Below, piece by piece: positions 1 to 11,382 of a DNA stretch of 64,000 bases. The notes below the pieces were generated by a model. It ran no database searches and was not told the origin of the DNA. It worked only from the letters and a program-made list of their open reading frames with translations. The position numbers were made by a program, and so were the translations under genes. Origin of the DNA: Hyparrhenia diplandra (lineage: Eukaryota; Streptophyta; Magnoliopsida; Poales; Poaceae); NCBI GenBank assembly GCA_015847255.1, contig JADLZK010005874.1:62001-126000 (forward strand), written 5' to 3'. Within the stretch, counting starts at the first letter, position 1, and each line of letters begins with the position of its first letter.

Positions 1-1340
1 CTTGAACAAAATGGCTGGGTACCTGAGGCAAGTAGCGAGCGCCGCTCTACTGAGCACGCACGGTACCTGGGTGCCGGCGCTGGTTGCGCTGCTGCTCTGC
101 AATCCCACGCCCCCCTGCCAAAAAGACACGAGAGCACAAGGCAGGTAGCAACCGACAGAGGACCTGAAGAACTGACGAACAGAGAAAAACACGGCCACAA
201 AATCGACGAGAACTCAACTAGATCACAGCGACTCGATCCCAAAAACCGCACAGACTAAATTGAACTAGCTACAAACAGATTCCCAAAGAATCATTGCCTG
301 AACTCAACCCAAATTCTGGGAAAAGCAAATCATGGCCAAGGACGAAAACGAGAGCGACGAACAGGCAACAAAATCACAGCTCCATATGAGAAATCCCGGA
401 GGGCACAGGCAGGATTGGGGGCGCCTTCCCCTCAAAAATCACGAGAGATACATGCACGAATTTTTGGTATTTGGCCTCTCTCTTATGCTAGGAAGATGAA
501 AACCTAGAGCTAAAAACTAAAAATGAAAGAGGCAAAGAGGGGAGGAGGGTGTCATCCTCCACATATAGTCTGAAATCCTCTTTCCCAAACTACCCCTAAG
601 ATACATGAGTCGATATTCTAACCCTAGGGCTATTTTGGTCGACTACGGATAATTTGTCGATCCGACGGCCATCGCGCCTCCTCATCCGTAGCATCGCTCC
701 GCGCGCAATCTCCCGTGATGCCGCCACGCAGCGCCCTTCCGCCCACCGGAACGTCCACCCGGGTTTTGAGGCCCAAACCCGTGAAACCCGCCGATGGTTT
801 TGAGGCCCAAACCACCAAACCCGCTCCCGTGGTTTTGAGGCCCAAACCACGAAACCCACCGATGGTTTTGAGGAAAAACCACCAAACCTCCTCGACACGT
901 GTCATCGCCGTCTTGCGCCCGAAGTCGCCAAGTCATCCGGAGCTCGAGCGCCCCGCCTGCGCGCTTCGCCCGCCTTGACCCGATCGACACGGTCCCCGCC
1001 CGCCCCTCTTGCATCCGTCGATGTCCCGGATGTCGCCCACCATGGCTAGCCACCCGACGATCGGTCCCTCGGCCCAAGCCTCACGTCCGTCCCTTCACCT
1101 CCGCGGTCCGTCGGCCCCAAGACGCCCCTCCTTGGCCCCTTCACCGCCGGGTCGCCTACCATCTCCGAGCTCCACACCGCACAACACGAACCAAGAGATA
1201 CGTCTTCGACACACTCCACGTGTGCCGTGAACATAGCCAAGCATAAAGAATAAAAGAAAATAGAACTAAAATGTTGATCGCTGACAATCACTCAATCACA
1301 AAACTAAACACATGTTACCTAAATCAACCATGTGTTCGCA
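1..1340 (-). repeat. Downstream (3') LTR of element A, truncated by the window edge
   Basis: Positions 1-1340 match 7926-9267 nearly base for base, allowing small indels, so this is the terminal portion of the same LTR. The LTR boundary is at 1340, followed by the polypurine-type sequence TCCCCCTTGATG read on the plus strand. The rest of this LTR lies left of the window. Confidence 0.85.
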
Positions 1341-2362
1341 TCCCCCTTGATGAGTGCATTGTCAACATTCAACACAAAGACGTAAGAAGGTAGAAGATAG
1401 CATATCCAAGTGAACAAAGGCTAGACAAAAGCTAAGACAAAAGTCTTTGGATAGCAAACATGGAGCAAAAAGCTTGGTTCCCAAAGACATGGGCAAAAGG
1501 CTCGACACAACCAAGCTAAACAAACGGCTAGTCCCCGGATGCCGCCACGCGCCGCCCTTCCGTCCACCGGAACGTCCACGGGTTTTGAGGCCCAAACCCG
1601 TGAAACCCGCCGATGGTTTTGAGGCCCAAACCACCAAACCCGCTCCCATGGTTTTGAGGCCCAAACCACGAAACCCGCACCGATGGTTTTGAGGAAAAAC
1701 CACCAAACCTCCTCGACACGTGTCATCGCCGCCTTGACCGCCCGAAGTCGCCAAGTCATCCGAGCTCCCCGCCCCGCCGCACGCTCGCCGTCTTGACCCG
1801 ATCGACACGGTCCTCGCCACGCCCTCTTGCATCCGTCGATGTCCCGGATGTCACCACCATGGCTAGCCACCCGACGATCCGGTCCCTCGGTCCAAGCCTC
1901 ACGTCCCGTCCTTCACCTCCGCGGTCCGTCGGCCCGCAAGACGTCCTCCTTGGCCCCTTCACCTCGCCGTCGGCCTACCATCTCCGAGCTCCACATCTCG
2001 CACAACACGAACCAAGAGATACGTCTTCGACACACTCCACGTGTCTGCCGGTGAACATAGCCGAAGCATAAAGAATAAAAGAAAATAGAACTAAAATGTT
2101 GACTGTTGACAATCACTCAATCACAAAACTAAACACATGTTACCTAAATCAACCATGTGTTCACAATCTCCCCCTTGATGAGTGCATTGTCAACATTCAA
2201 CATAAAGACAGAAGAAGGTAGAAGATAGCATATCCAAGTGAACAAAGGCTAGACAAAAGCTAAGACAAAAGTCACTGGATAGCAAACATGGAGCAAAAGC
2301 TTGGTTCCCAAAGACATGGGCAAAAGGCTCGACACAACCAAGCTAAACAAAACGGCTAGTCC
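712..2362. repeat. 0.82-kb tandem duplication spanning the LTR/internal junction of element A
   Basis: Two consecutive units, about 712-1532 and 1533-2362, each hold the outer roughly 630 bp of the LTR followed by about 195 bp of adjoining internal sequence with the polypurine tract. The join at about 1533 fuses internal sequence directly to the middle of the LTR. The right-hand LTR of the element (6734-9267) lacks this arrangement. Confidence 0.8.
763..890. repeat. LTR minisatellite with a GGTTTTGAGGCCCAAACC core
   Basis: A unit of roughly 33-36 bp with the core GGTTTTGAGGCCCAAACC, followed by CGAAACCCGC-type spacer, is repeated about four to five times. The last unit is altered to GAGGAAAAACC. 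The same array is at 1573-1710, 8690-8815, about 36514-36607 and, inverted, about 48865-48985, so it is an inherent part of this LTR family. Confidence 0.75.
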
Positions 2363-4026
2363 TCAAGAAGAGGTAGAATAGGCTCAACACCACTAGCACA
2401 GCTCCAAACCAATCACTTTCACACACAAATAGCTAGACCCTCAAGACAGAGGCAAAGGCTCAACACATCTAGCTCAAAGTGCTACTCCCCCTGGACAAAT
2501 GCAGTCACTGTCTTTGTATCTTTCTCCCCCTTGTTGGCAAATGCACTAATCAAGCTATGAAAATGCAATGAGAGAGCTTCAAGTTTATAGCAATCCAAAT
2601 GAGAAGATGCTCTAGGTAGTGTCATGGAAACAAGATCAAGTGCTTAACACGGTGCTCAAACCGATCAAGAGATATGAAATATGACTTGAAAGCATTTTTG
2701 ATTCAGTTTTAAGCATTTTTAAAAGGTGTCCACCACAAAGAATAGCACATAGCACAAGTAAGTCGGAAATCTACCAAGTGCTACACATGTATATCAAGTG
2801 AACTACCCCAAGCAAGGTTTATACATCATGCAAAAGAGAGAGCCAACACTTATTAAATTTCCAAGTTATCGGAGTTGCAAATGTTACAAGCATTGGACAA
2901 AGCATGTTGCGAGTGGTTATCCACAACCGTCGACCTTACTAATCAACCATGTCAAGCCTATGCATGTGAGCAATCAGAAGCTTAAGACAATGGTCTGGGT
3001 CAAACACTACCAAGCCTAGGTTCAACTCAAGTGCAATGAGCAGCAGTCCCAAGACTTGGATGTGGGACGGTATGGACCCATCTCGATCTTTTTCCATACA
3101 CTTAGCTTAGATTTCAGATTTTAGCAGATAAAAGCATGTGGTCATCTAAGCAAGTGTATAACTCGATGAATGAGACATAGTCACCTAGCATACATGATAA
3201 ACACAGAGGATCTCAACAACTTAAACATGCTAGGAACTATCTCAATGGTGAACATTTTGCAAGATTCATCGTTGTTAAGCAAGTTCACATGAAAAAACAG
3301 CTTTGCTCATAACATATATCAATTAAGCAGAAAGAGCACAAGCTGTAAGCACCAACATGTAACAATTACACTAAACAGAGCATAGTCTCACTGTGATCAA
3401 TATAAACAAGAAGCTCAAAGTACAATAATGTACATGATGAATGCAAAAGATGATACAAGATGATGCACAAAGCAAAAGCAAACCTAAAGCTACAACTATA
3501 CATCGCCTACAAAACTACCCCTCAAAATGGATAGCAAACTCCAACTCCCCTCAACCAAAGACACCTAGCAAAAGAAAACTAGGAAACAAAAAGGGCACAA
3601 AGGCTAGCATGGCATATAATACACAAGATAACACAAAGCTATCATGAAAAAAAATGGCTAGCCTACCATGGTATATACACAAGCAAGACATAGAACCAAA
3701 ATGTGCCAAAAATATACAAGTGAGCAAATGAACATCTCATACCATAAGTAGGGAATCATGAATGTACAAGGCATGAGTGTATATGATAGCTCACGGCATG
3801 CGTGTGTAGGTGTCACAATAAGGCACATGCCTCTTGGAGGCCATCAAAGTGGTGTAGACAACCATCAAGTCTTGATCACACCACGACAAAGAATCAGTTC
3901 CACCAAGCATGTGTTCTCCACCCCATGTCCTCATACCTACACATGAGAGGACAAAGAAACCCAAGTCTTGGATCCCAAAGGGTTAACAAACATAAACTCG
4001 AAAAACCCAAGACTTGATCACCTACA
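2166..4026 (-). other. Post-gag internal region of element A with polypurine tracts
   Basis: A-rich sequence without an open frame of note. Complements of purine tracts (GGGGGAG type) occur at about 2483-2491, 2521-2532 and 2166-2176. The last one directly abuts the LTR and is the likely plus-strand primer. A pol region would be expected before this in an autonomous Copia element, but none can be recognised. Confidence 0.6.
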
Positions 4027-6669
4027 TCATTGGAAAAACATGGGATGAGCAAATGGCACAACATTGGGGTTAGCATACTCAGGAGAATACCAATGTTGAC
4101 CATTTTGCCTGAGATAAGCATTAGGTAAAACAAACATCCCATGACCCTTCTTCCCAAAGCGCTCACCACACACAACAAAGTGTGGTGCACTCCTCCTGTC
4201 AAACTCAAAGCTCCCAAAGCGAGGATCAACATCCACTCGCGGAGCACGACCACCAAAGGGTCTCACAAAACGTGACCTAAGCCTCTGAGGCCTCCTACCT
4301 TCAGGCCTAGCAAACTGCCTCTGAACCGACTGCACACCCCTCTCATACATGCCAAGTGGTGGGTGATACATGTCACGGTTCTCAAACTCCACTCGACGCC
4401 TAGCATCCCTCTTCCTCCTAAAACAAAACTCAACCAAGTGACCATCTCTCTGGCAATACTCACAGTGATACCTCACCTCTCTCTTAGGTGGTGGTTGGTT
4501 CACTCTCTTGGGTGGATGGTTCACTCTTGTTGTGGTCTTGGCCTTAGGAAGGGTTTCCTCAGGGATCCTGGGCAAAGTGTCAAGTGGGTTCTTGAGGTGG
4601 TTTGGTTTGGGAAGCCACACTTGTTTGGGAGGTGGAGTCTTAGTTGGCTCTTGGAGAATGCCATCTTGCACAATGGGCTTGGTAGGCTCAGGTGGGGTGA
4701 TCTTGGTCAATTTGGGAGTGTTTGTTGATTTCTCACTCGAGCTCAAACCACTACCTTGACCAACCTTACCATAGATAACTTCACCCTTCCCACCTATAGC
4801 AAAGCCTAATCCCGATGTGTCAGTCCCCCTCTTGAACTCGACTCATCATCATGCCAAGCCGTGGCTCTCCACTAGACACCCAACTCGGGACGAGAGCGAA
4901 GGTACTTGTTCTCCTCTTCGACTCTCCCCTTGTCATGCCTACAAGACATGAGCTCCAACTCCAAAGCCTCACATTTAGCACACTTCAAAGACGGTGCTAT
5001 CTCGAAGTTAGCCATCTCAAGCACGGCAAGCTTGGCGGCCTTCTCTCGCCAACTTCAGATCGCAAGTCCGGGCAAGACTTGCACGCACTCAACAAAGACA
5101 CAGGCCTAGATTTCAAATCAACATGCTCATCTAGCAAAGGTAGTACTTTGGACTGCAAAGACATGATGCTAGACATATGCACAAAGACAAGCATCACACT
5201 CCGTCTCATCGAGACATCGATCGACAAAGCTTCCTAAGCGGCTCTATCTCCGTCACGGCTATCTCCCACTTCTCCTTGTACTCCTTTCTCTCCCTAGCGC
5301 ACGCTTTAAGCAACTTCTCTTGACACACAAGTTTATCGCCCAAAGATTCAACCTCATCGGAGAGAGATTCGATTGTAGGAGGTACCTCGGAGGAAGAGGA
5401 GTCGTTGCCGTGTGGCTTGACGGTTTTGTCGGTCACCGCTCCATCAAGGGCCATGGTGCGTAAGCCCCCGGGCTTGGAGTCGGTGAAGAAGCAAAGTCCA
5501 TTTAGCTTGTCCTCGATCTTGCGCTCGGACTCCTCATCGCTTGAGGAAGATTGCCCCGTCAGGAGTCGTTGTCGAGGTCGCCGAGGGAGGCAAGGAAGGC
5601 GTGTTTGTGCTCCTTGGCGCGCTTGAGGTACTTCTTCTTGATCGCCTCCTTGTCGAATCCCTTCTTGGACTTGTACTTGCGGAGGTGTGCTCGCAATCCG
5701 CTTGTCCTTGCGCTTTGTCGAGTCGTACTTGTTGGAGTAGTACTTCGCGGAGTACTTGTCCTTGTTCTTCTTGGGGCACGCGGCGACAAAGTGGTCCGGA
5801 TCTCCGCACTCGAAGCATCCGCCTTTGGATGGGCCGCCACGCCGACGCCGGTTCAAGCGGTTGTTGTGGAACGCGAGAATCGGCCGATGACTAGCGCAAG
5901 CTCATCATCCCCAAGGCTCTCCATCCGCCTCCTCTGTCACGCACACCAAGGAAGACAAGGCAAAAGAAATCTGTGATGGGTTAGCGGAAGTATGCGGAAC
6001 CACCCTTACGAGAGATGAGTGCAACGTTCGGCGCGAAGGGTTCTTGAGCTTCGGACGGACGGGCCTCAATCTCGGAAGACTTGAGCTTCTTTGTAGAGCT
6101 CGTCGGGTGTGAGGGTGTCGTAGTTGGCGGACTCCATGATCGCGGACACCTTCACATCCCACACCTTCCGATCCGGAGCGCATAAGAGCGCAGACGCCTC
6201 TCGTGCTCGCCCAACCTCTCCGACGGCTTGTTCGCCCGAAGCTTGTTGCGGATCGCCCGAAACCTAGCAAAGAGAGAATCGATGGACTCGCCATCAAGCT
6301 GGATGAGGTTGTTGTACTCTCTCTTGTAGGTCTCATAAAGGCGGGCCTTGACTTGTGGGGTTCCCTCGTGGTAGCTCTCAAGTGTCTTCCACACCTCACG
6401 AGCGGTCTCACAAGTGGCAACTCTCTCAAACTCACTATCCTTGAGGCTAGAGAACAAGACGCTCCTCGCTCGGTTGTTGGCATTGTGTTGGGCTATTTGA
6501 TCCTCACCCACTCGGCGGCTAGCACTTTGGTAGTTCTCATCCTCGACAATCTCCCACACTCTCCAATCTATCCCCATGAGATGCGCTTTGCATCTTGATC
6601 TTCCAATAGGGATAGTTGGTGCCATCGAACTCCAGGAGGCTTGCCACCAAAGTGACCAAACCTCTCCAT
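4027..6669 (-). pseudogene. Degenerate gag of element A with two CCHC zinc knuckles
   Basis: The capsid-like protein of a Copia/Sirevirus element would package RNA in virus-like particles. The first ATG after the primer site is at 6669. Positions 6625-6152 encode a UBN2-type gag domain (motifs VWEIVEDENY, AREVWKTLESYHEG, LFARFRAIRNKL). The first knuckle, CFECGDPDHFVAAC (CX2CX4HX4C), lies near the start of the 5856-5206 frame and is followed by a Lys-rich stretch and a likely coiled coil. The frame 4746-4027 (239 codons) has a Pro/Thr/Lys-rich start and a second knuckle, CEYCQRDGHLVEFC, then an Arg-rich tail. The reading frame is interrupted several times between these blocks, so no single protein can be made. 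Two knuckles far apart is unusual for a plain Copia gag. Confidence 0.75.
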
Positions 6670-6719
6670 GTCGCCTTCGTGGATCAAGAACCGATTAAGG
6701 TGGATATGATCCTTAACCT

Positions 6720-6731
6720 GCTCCGATACCA
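6720..6731 (-). other. Primer-binding site of element A
   Basis: The minus strand reads TGGTATCGGAGC, two bases after the LTR end TTCA. It is complementary to the 3' end of plant initiator Met-tRNA with one change from the usual TGGTATCAGAGC. This fixes the element's orientation as minus. Confidence 0.85.
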
Positions 6732-6733
6732 AT

Positions 6734-9267
6734 TGAAGGACCAAACGGCGACCGAGGAGGGGTGAATGGGAGCCTCGATTTTCCTTTTCAATTTTGGGTC
6801 ATCGGCTCAACCCCCAACCTCAAAAGCAAACTCACAAAAATATGAGTGATACACGTGCTAAGCGGTAGCAAGATATCAAACACGAAGAGTTAAGCACAAC
6901 GAGTCCAATGAAACAAACGAGATCGAATCGGAGCTCGAGCGAACAAACCACGTAAGAAACGAGCAAAAAGATCTTCACTGCAAAGAACAGCTAGGGGTCA
7001 AACCGAAGCTCACTGGGGCCCAACAAATCAAACCTGAGCGTCAGATTTTAGAACCTGCATACAGACAAACTCATGGACAAGATCATAACAAGCATATCTC
7101 TGAGTGAAAATAATCTTGGAGGCACTCAAACTATCAGAGCTCACACAAATCAGCTAGGCAGTGAACCAAACATAACTAGCTAGCATTCAGCTTGAATAAA
7201 CAAATTACGTGAGATGCTACTAGCTAAACAAGATTAGAATATTTGATTCCCTGTAGCTTGAAAGAGACTACTCACAAATTTAATGCCCAAGACATATACA
7301 AGCTACTGCACTTTCTGAAATTAGATAGCATGTCAATCAGAATTCAGTACATGCTGGAACATGCTGCTGCTCGAAACATGAAGCTGCAGTTAGCAATCCG
7401 AGTAGCACTTCAAGCAAAATAAATCAATTTAAGGCTCAAGCATTGAGGACATGGTGCTGCTCAAAATCCATTGCTGAAAATACCAAATTGAATACTAGAG
7501 AATGAAGCTACCAATGCCATTCACATGAATAAACAACAGCTGGTACTAGATGGAGAAACTTTGCACATCATGAATTCTAATCTAACCAAGATCATATGAA
7601 TTAATTAATGCTCTAATGATAGGCTCATAAAAGCTAGAAGAAATAATTCACGTATGCAAGATTCCCAATCAACAAAGCGTTTACCTGCAACGCTACAGAG
7701 AGGAAGTGGATGAGCTACAATCTGACGAGGCTTCCCAGGAACTCGGTGCTTGGGCCAAACGCCAGTCCAAACAAAAATCAAGCACGGAAGCAAACAACAA
7801 ATTGCTCAAGAGGGAATTAACAAATTCGACCACTATTGCTTGACTGAGACACCACGTGACCCGAGAAATCAAAGCGAACAGGCAAATCCCTGGCTTGAAA
7901 CACGAGCTGCTAGAACAGACCGGATCTTGAACAAAATGGCTGGGTACCTGAGGCAAGTAGCGAGCGCCGCTCTACTGAGCACGCACGGTACCTGGGTGCC
8001 GGCGCTGGTTGCGCTGCTGCTCTGCAATCCCACGCCCCCTGCCAAAAAGACACGAGAGCACAAGGCAGGTAGCAACCGACAGAGGACCTGAAGAACTGAC
8101 GAACAGAGAAAAACACGGCCACAAAATCGACGAGAACTCAACTAGATCACAGCGACTGGATCCCAAAAACCGCACAGACTAAATTGAACTAGCTACAAAC
8201 AGATTCCCAAAGAATCATTGCCTGAACTCAACCCAAATTCTGGGAAAAGCAAATCATGGCCAAGGACGAAAAACGAGAGCGACGAACAGGCAACAAAATC
8301 ACAGCTCCATATGAGAAATCCCAGAGGGCACAGGCAGGATTGGGGCTGCCCTTCCCCTCAAAAATCACAGAGATATATGCACGAATTTTTCAGGTATTTG
8401 GCCTCTCTCTCTTATGCTAGGAAGATGGAAAAGCTAGAGCTAAAAACGAAAAATGAAAGAGGCAAAGAGGGGAGGAGGGTGTCATCCTCCACATATAGTC
8501 TGAAATCCCTCTTTCCCAAACTACCCCTAAGATACATGAGTCGATCTTCTAACCCTAGGGCTATTTTGGTCGACTCGGATAATTTGTCGATCCGGACGGC
8601 CACCGCGCCTCCTCATCCGTAGCATCGCTCCGCCGCAATCTCCCGGATGCCGCCACGCCGCCCTTCCGGCCCACCGGAACGTCCACCCGGTTTTGAGGCC
8701 CAAACCCGTGAAACCCGCCGATGGTTTTGAGGCCCAAACCACCAAACCCGCTCCCGTGGTTTTGAGGCCCAAACCACGAAACCCGCACCGATGGTTTTGA
8801 GGAAAAATCACCAAACCTCCTCGACACGTGTCATCGCCGTCTTGACCGCCCGAAGTCGCCAAGTCATCCGAAGCTCCCCGCCTCGCCGCGACGCTCGCCG
8901 TCTTGACCCGATCGACACGGTCCTGCCACGCCCCTCTTGCATCCGTCGATGTCCCGGATGTCAGCCACCATGGCTAGCCACCCGACGATCCGGTCCTCGG
9001 TCCAAGCCTCACGTCCGTCCTTCACCTCCGCGGTCCGTCGGCCCGGCACGTCCTCCTTGGCCCCTTCACCTCGCCGTCGGCTACCATCTCCGAGCTCCAC
9101 ACCCGCACAACACGAACCAAGAGATACGTCTTCGACACACTCCACGTGTGCGGTGAACATAGCCGAAGCATAAAGAATAAAAGAAAATAGAACTAAAATG
9201 TTGATCGTTGACAATCACTCAATCACAAAACTAAACACATGTTACCTAAATCAACCATGTGTTCGCA
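6734..9267 (-). repeat. Upstream (5') LTR of element A
   Basis: 2534 bp, beginning TGCGAACACATGG (at 9267) and ending GGTCCTTCA (at 6734) on the minus strand. It matches the window start, the solo LTRs at 34965-37001 and 48406-50849, and has the GGTTTTGAGGCCC minisatellite. Positions 6780-7900 are A-rich and hold no gene. Confidence 0.88.
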
Positions 9268-9796
9268 GACTGGTCATGAAGATGTTCGCGGTGGCGACGC
9301 TGTTCCGTAGGTGAAGCCGCCTTCGGGTCGGCGGCGAAGATCGAGGGCGGAGCGGGCGAGCCCACATGGAGTGGCTGGCGGCGCTGCCCCCGCGCCACAA
9401 AGGCAAGGGAGAAGGCGGCCGCGGGCGTGGTGGATGCATCAGCGCCAGGCGGGCGACCGCTGGGACACGCACGCAGACGCACCACGGCGTCGTCGGGCCA
9501 CGTGCCACGCCTTCCTCGGCGTCCGTCATCTCCACTACAGGTCCCGCACCAGCCTCAACGCCTGCACAGTACACGAAATGATAGATATGCAAAGCTAAGA
9601 CGACTAGGATCGAGCGCTGAGAATAGATGGATGGATCGATTATGTACACCGTACCGCTCGCCCGATGCTGGCGACGATGGAGGCGGCGGCGAAGCTGCCG
9701 ATGAAGATGGCGGCGTCGCGGAGCGTCCAAACAATGACGTCTCTGACGGTGGGGGAGCGGAAGAGCCGCGCGTGCCTGAGGTGCCCTCTCCGCCAT
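9268..9796 (-). pseudogene. P1: disrupted copy of the small four-helix membrane protein family
   Basis: Exon 1 is at 9796-9655. The ATG opens MAERAPQARAALPLP, after which one extra C shifts the frame away from TVRDVIVWTL, the family helix-1 motif. The exon is 142 nt, one more than a multiple of three, whereas intact family exon 1s are exact multiples. The intron 9654-9562 is GT...AG. Exon 2 runs from 9561 to 9268 and is cut by the LTR of element A. Its sequence around SMWAR and the FAADP-like stretch is closest to P4. The phase into exon 2 is also disturbed. It is not expected to be functional. The rest of exon 2 may lie beyond the other end of element A, outside the window. Confidence 0.7.
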
Positions 9797-9889
9797 GGGT
9801 CCAAGCTGCTAGGAGAGACATGCTCAGTACGCAGACACAAGATTACAGACGACGACGCGACGTACCGGAAGTCCGGCAGATCCAAGATA

Positions 9890-10480
9890 ACAAGTGGCCG
9901 GCCGGGAAGGCCGGGGCTCACCGGCACCGTCGCCTAGCTGTCGCCTAGCTTGGCGTGCTTCTTCTGCAGGGGATCGAGGCAGAGCAAGCGCGAGGACGGT
10001 GGACTGGAGGAGCTTGTTGTACAGCAAAGCACCGAGACTTCAGCGCTCATCTCATGGACTACTGCTACTTGTAGTTGTGTACGGAACGCCAAACAACGGT
10101 CAACACACAGCTAGTACTGGTGATGCCGCGTGGGGTTGGGCTGGGCCCCAACACACAGCAAAGGCGATGCATGTGACATGTGAAATGTGTATATTACGGT
10201 AGATGTGTAAAACGTAAATAATGTCACCATATGCAGCAGGCCAAGCAGCACCAGCACGCGTGAATGTGATGATGCGATGTACGTATACTACTGTCATGTC
10301 ATGATCATGCATCTCGATCAACAACTGCATCACCCGTGACATGTCCATATTTTTGCACACTTTCCATATCTATCGGAGACGGGAAACGACGATTTGAAAA
10401 TGCATATCATCCTTCATCCACGATGATGCAGTTAGTAAATGGCACCACATGCTAGCTGTGTGCACTGGCCGTTCCATTTC
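9890..10480 (-). promoter_or_regulatory. Upstream module of the P family (minus, in front of P1)
   Basis: Minus-strand sequence matching the P6 upstream region (about 55560-56110) and the P7 upstream region (about 62390-62880). It includes the 5' UTR exon with its splice donor side (near 9895-9985), the GGGCCCCAAC/CGCCTTTGCTGTGTG block near 10120-10165, and TTTACGTTTTACA near 10205-10215. It carries the GGGGCCCAAC-type core rather than the ACACGTCGCGG type. Confidence 0.55.
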
Positions 10481-10540
10481 GGGCACACTAAGGTATTCAG
10501 CCAGCGGTACACAGGTCTCTATGCAAGTATATGTAAGGTA

Positions 10541-11135
10541 CATGCATGCATGTGAGTGCATTACCCTATACATCATCTCTGGCCTCTGGCTCTCTGTCCC
10601 TATGTTTCTACATTAGAAACCAGTTGTGGTGCGCGCGTTTGGATCTTGGTGGACGGGGTTGGCTTGGCAAGCACAAGAGGAACTATGGCTTGTGATGGAC
10701 CACGGACATTTAATTACCCCTGCTCGGCAGCGGCCTACCGTGCCAAGGTGTGGGACAGTGTCTGCAACGACGACCCACATAGTCACATCGGTGTTTTCAT
10801 CCCTAACGACTCTGGTTCAATGTACGTGGTGATCGGCTTGACGTGGTGGTTCGGAGGCAGAGCGTCTGCTGAGCTTTGGCCTGTGTGTCTCGAGTTGATG
10901 TCCCATTTCGACCGTTCAGAATTGTTTTCTTCTTCTCTTGAGTTTCAAGTTCGTTGTGTGTTTATGGCCCAACCCAAGCGTCTGTAGTTGTATGTTTTTA
11001 TGTTCTGCCCATTCTAGGTTTTATTTGCTTTTTAAATATAATCAGTAGTCCTTCTCCTGGGTTTAGGTTTAGGGTCTAGAATGATTTATAATTTGGGGAC
11101 GAAGCAAGAGAGTAGCTCATGCTGAGGAAATAATT
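10541..11135 (-). repeat. 0.6-kb block repeated five times in the window (copy 1)
   Basis: It runs from the RY-type CATGCATGCATG (10541-10552) to the motif GATTTATAATTTGGGGACGAAG. Sister copies are at 33365-34010 (plus), 44222-44590 (plus, truncated), 56400-57040 (minus) and 63170-63790 (minus). It contains open frames, but they are not conserved between copies. The block ends abruptly at 11135, where inverted P2 sequence begins. Confidence 0.6.
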
Positions 11136-11382
11136 CGTCTGCGTCGTGTTCCAGGCGGCCGCCGGATCGCTGGCGCTGGCGCTTCCCCGCCGCCACCGCC
11201 TTCTTGTCGCCACGCGTAGGCCTCGCTCGGGCCACCACCGCTGGCCACTGCATCTGGGCTGGCCTGTACGTCATGGTTGTCGCCCCGAGAGCACTCAGCT
11301 TCAACACGGTGGTGATCTTCTTCGCCGGTGTGGTCGACGCCCTCTGCTTCGGGGCCTCGTCCTCCGTGGAGGGGAGGAGTAG
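11136..11382 (+). pseudogene. P2: exon-2 relic of the P family
   Basis: It starts in the middle of helix 2 (VCVVFQAAAGSLALALPRR, matching P3 and P6) and continues through helix 3 (ATTAGHCIWAGLYVMVVAP) and helix 4 (IFFAGVVDALCF) to the GTGGAGGGGAGGAG end. At least two frame changes (near 11205-11225 and near 11350) break it. Exon 1, the intron and the first part of exon 2 are absent. The sequence 5' of it belongs to an oppositely oriented block. Confidence 0.75.

Larger units (their letters stand above)
1..9267 (-). mobile_element. Element A: non-autonomous Sirevirus-like Copia LTR retrotransposon, cut by the window start
   Basis: Minus-strand element. In its own 5'-to-3' direction it has an LTR at 9267-6734, a primer site complementary to initiator Met-tRNA at 6731-6720, a broken gag at 6669-4027, a non-coding A-rich stretch, polypurine tracts near 2532-2521 and 2176-2166, and a rearranged LTR from 2165 to beyond position 1. 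No protease, integrase, reverse transcriptase or RNase H is recognisable, so it would depend on proteins supplied in trans. The gag-only layout resembles the TR-GAG class described in plants. The upper end abuts exon 2 of P1. The other target-site duplication lies outside the window. Confidence 0.85.

Noticed and set aside
763..890. Regular short repeats resembling a CRISPR array
   Set aside because: Plant LTR minisatellite with repeat-like spacers and no cas genes.
10556..10987. 143-codon open frame
   Set aside because: Lies in the 0.6-kb block; the frame is interrupted in all other copies.
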